A stretch of 64,000 nt of DNA from contig NZ_JAEDAJ010000001.1 of the NCBI RefSeq assembly GCF_016623465.1, positions 256,975 to 320,974 on the forward strand. Reading direction: 5' to 3'. Every line of letters starts with the position of its first letter. Position 1 is the first letter of the stretch. Positions 63,003-64,000 of this stretch are shown piece after piece. The translations under genes and the position numbers were made by a program. Origin of the DNA: Brachybacterium halotolerans (GTDB lineage: Bacteria; Actinomycetota; Actinomycetes; Actinomycetales; Dermabacteraceae). The notes under the pieces are model-generated. The model did no database searches and was not told the DNA's origin. It was given only the letters and a program-made list of their open reading frames with translations.

Positions 63003-64000
63003 TCAGCCCTGCTGGAGGGCGCGATCGATCATCGCCGTGGTGACGACGCCGACGATCTCCCCGCCCTCCTCCGTCACCAGGTGCACGGCCCGGCGCTGGG
63101 TCTGCACCGCCTCCACGAGATCCTCCCCCGCGAGGTCCTCGGCGAGGCGTCCGGGGGCGCCGAGCCAGGTGGTCACCGCCCCCACAGGGACGGCGGGGCG
63201 CTGCGTCCCGGGCACGGAGGAGGGCTTCCTCGTCGAGGACGCCGACGCCGTGCGACGGGTCCAGCACGAGCAGGCGCGGGACTCCGCGGTCTTCGGGCCG
63301 TGCGGTGTCCGCGGCTCCCGGAGCGCGCTGGGCTCCGGGAGCGTCCTCGGTTCCGGAGGGCAGCGTGGTCAGCGGCGCGTCGGCCCGCACGAGGGGGATG
63401 CGGACCATGAGGTCCCCGGCGCGCAGGGCGAGCACGCGCTCGCGCAGGCCCGCCTCGCGCAGGGCGTCGCCGGCTCCGCGCCAGAGCATCATCCCGATCA
63501 TCACGCCCCACAGCACGAGGATCACGCTCGTGCTGCCGGGGAACCGGAGCGCTGCGAGCAGCGGTCCCGCGACGACCACGATCGCGATGACCCGCCCGAT
63601 CCAGGCGGTGATGCGGGTGGCCGTGCGGGGGCTGCGCAGGAGCGCGCCGAGCAGGGACTCGAGCGCCCGGCCGCCGTCCATCGGCAGCCCGGGCAGCACG
63701 TTGAACACCGCGAGCGCCCAGTTCAGGCTCGAGATCATCGTGAGCAGGTGGGAGCTGCCGGCACCGGGGGCCGCGTGCTCGGCCAGCGCCGCCGCGACCG
63801 CGATGACGAGGTTCACGGCGGGACCGGCGAGGGAGATGAGCACCGAGGGCAGAGCGCCCACCCGTCGGGCCCGGTAGGTGGTGTGCCCTCCCCACAGGGT
63901 GAGCGCGATGTGGTCGACGTGGGCGCCGGCGGGGCGCGCCCCCCTCGCCTGGCCCCGCACGGGGAGGGGCCCCGCGACCCCGAGGGGGTCGCCCACGGCG
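63003..64000 (-). pseudogene. M50 site-2-protease-type peptidase with CBS region, frameshifted and cut by the window edge
   Basis: The 5' part, with the HExxH motif, lies beyond base 64000. Visible: HVDHIALTLWGGHTTYR, LISLAGPAVNLVIAV, the third metal ligand in NVLPGLPMDGGRALES, several helices, and a CBS-like region ending LDEEALL. In a second frame the protein resumes as VPGTQRPAVPVGAVTTWLG and runs to VTTAMIDRALQQG and a stop at 63003. The switch falls near the run at 63216-63225, so a single-base difference breaks the gene. The broken frame continues through to the trmI stop. Either a true mutation, or a sequencing error in a GC-run. Confidence 0.75.

Noticed and set aside
61879..63996. 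A genuine M50 peptidase-TrmI fusion protein
   Set aside because: The linker region has no conserved sequence in this frame while the M50 C-terminus is conserved in another frame, and a TAGACT promoter precedes the trmI ATG.
1..64000. tRNA, rRNA, insertion sequences, prophage or replication origin
   Set aside because: I looked through all intergenic gaps on both strands and saw no cloverleaf, transposase, integrase, attachment repeat or DnaA-box cluster.

Overview
The window is very GC-rich, densely packed chromosomal DNA of an actinobacterium. The gene set (Pup ligase system, PafBC, RbpA, ImuA'-ImuB-DnaE2 mutasome, GT4-type GlgA/GlgM, Ppm/Lnt/FxsA, HelY, TatA/TatC, FMN-riboswitch PnuC-like transporter) and the gene order point to Micrococcales. 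A Dermabacteraceae/Brachybacterium-like organism is my inference; there is no rRNA or tRNA to confirm it. I see no phage, insertion sequence, CRISPR array or tRNA. Nearly all DNA is coding and neighbours often overlap by 1-4 bases.

Layout. 1-2.1 kb (minus): partial MFS transporter, queuosine-precursor transporter, TetR regulator. 2.3-7.8 kb (plus): an MMPL transporter with an unusual C-terminal domain, overlapping a large YhgE/Pip repeat protein, divergent from the TetR gene across a clear palindromic operator. 7.9-14.4 kb (minus): the SOS mutasome imuA'-imuB-dnaE2 behind a perfect LexA box; imuB and dnaE2 lie in one frame separated by a single TAG. 14.7-24.9 kb (plus, with a short minus block): DUF222 HNH protein with its own LexA-like box, zinc-free-lobe polyol dehydrogenase, hypothetical protein, methyltransferase, SpoU rRNA/tRNA methyltransferase and ABC ATPase (minus), dicarboxylate symporter, RNB nuclease and a partner of unknown function. 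25-29.8 kb: divergent glgM/glgC, serB, sixA-like phosphatase, fabG. 29.9-34.3 kb (plus): two tandem membrane proteins sharing a Trp/Pro N-terminal motif, SURF1, GDPD, rbpA, ending at a strong terminator. 34.4-45.8 kb (minus): pafBC-tatA-tatC-dagK-helY-degenerate amidohydrolase-lnt-ppm-fxsA. 45.8-47.0 kb: DUF3866 protein (plus). 47.1-58.4 kb (minus): PH-domain protein, hisG, hisE, ribM under an FMN riboswitch, rpe, rsmB, fmt, priA, two FKBPs. 57-63 kb (minus): trmI-arc-dop-pup-pafA, a complete pupylation operon without 20S proteasome genes. 63-64 kb: frameshifted, edge-truncated site-2-protease-type M50 gene.

Genes that work together: the mutasome plus HNH gene appear to be one SOS-controlled divergent locus; ARC, Dop, Pup, PafA and the distant PafBC form the pupylation and DNA-damage regulator set; GlgC and GlgM make ADP-glucose and the maltose-1-phosphate/glycogen precursor; Lnt and Ppm act on lipoproteins and polyprenol-linked mannose. 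Promoter reading suggests many single genes are leaderless: a TANNNT box lies 6-8 bases before the start codon of at least eight genes.
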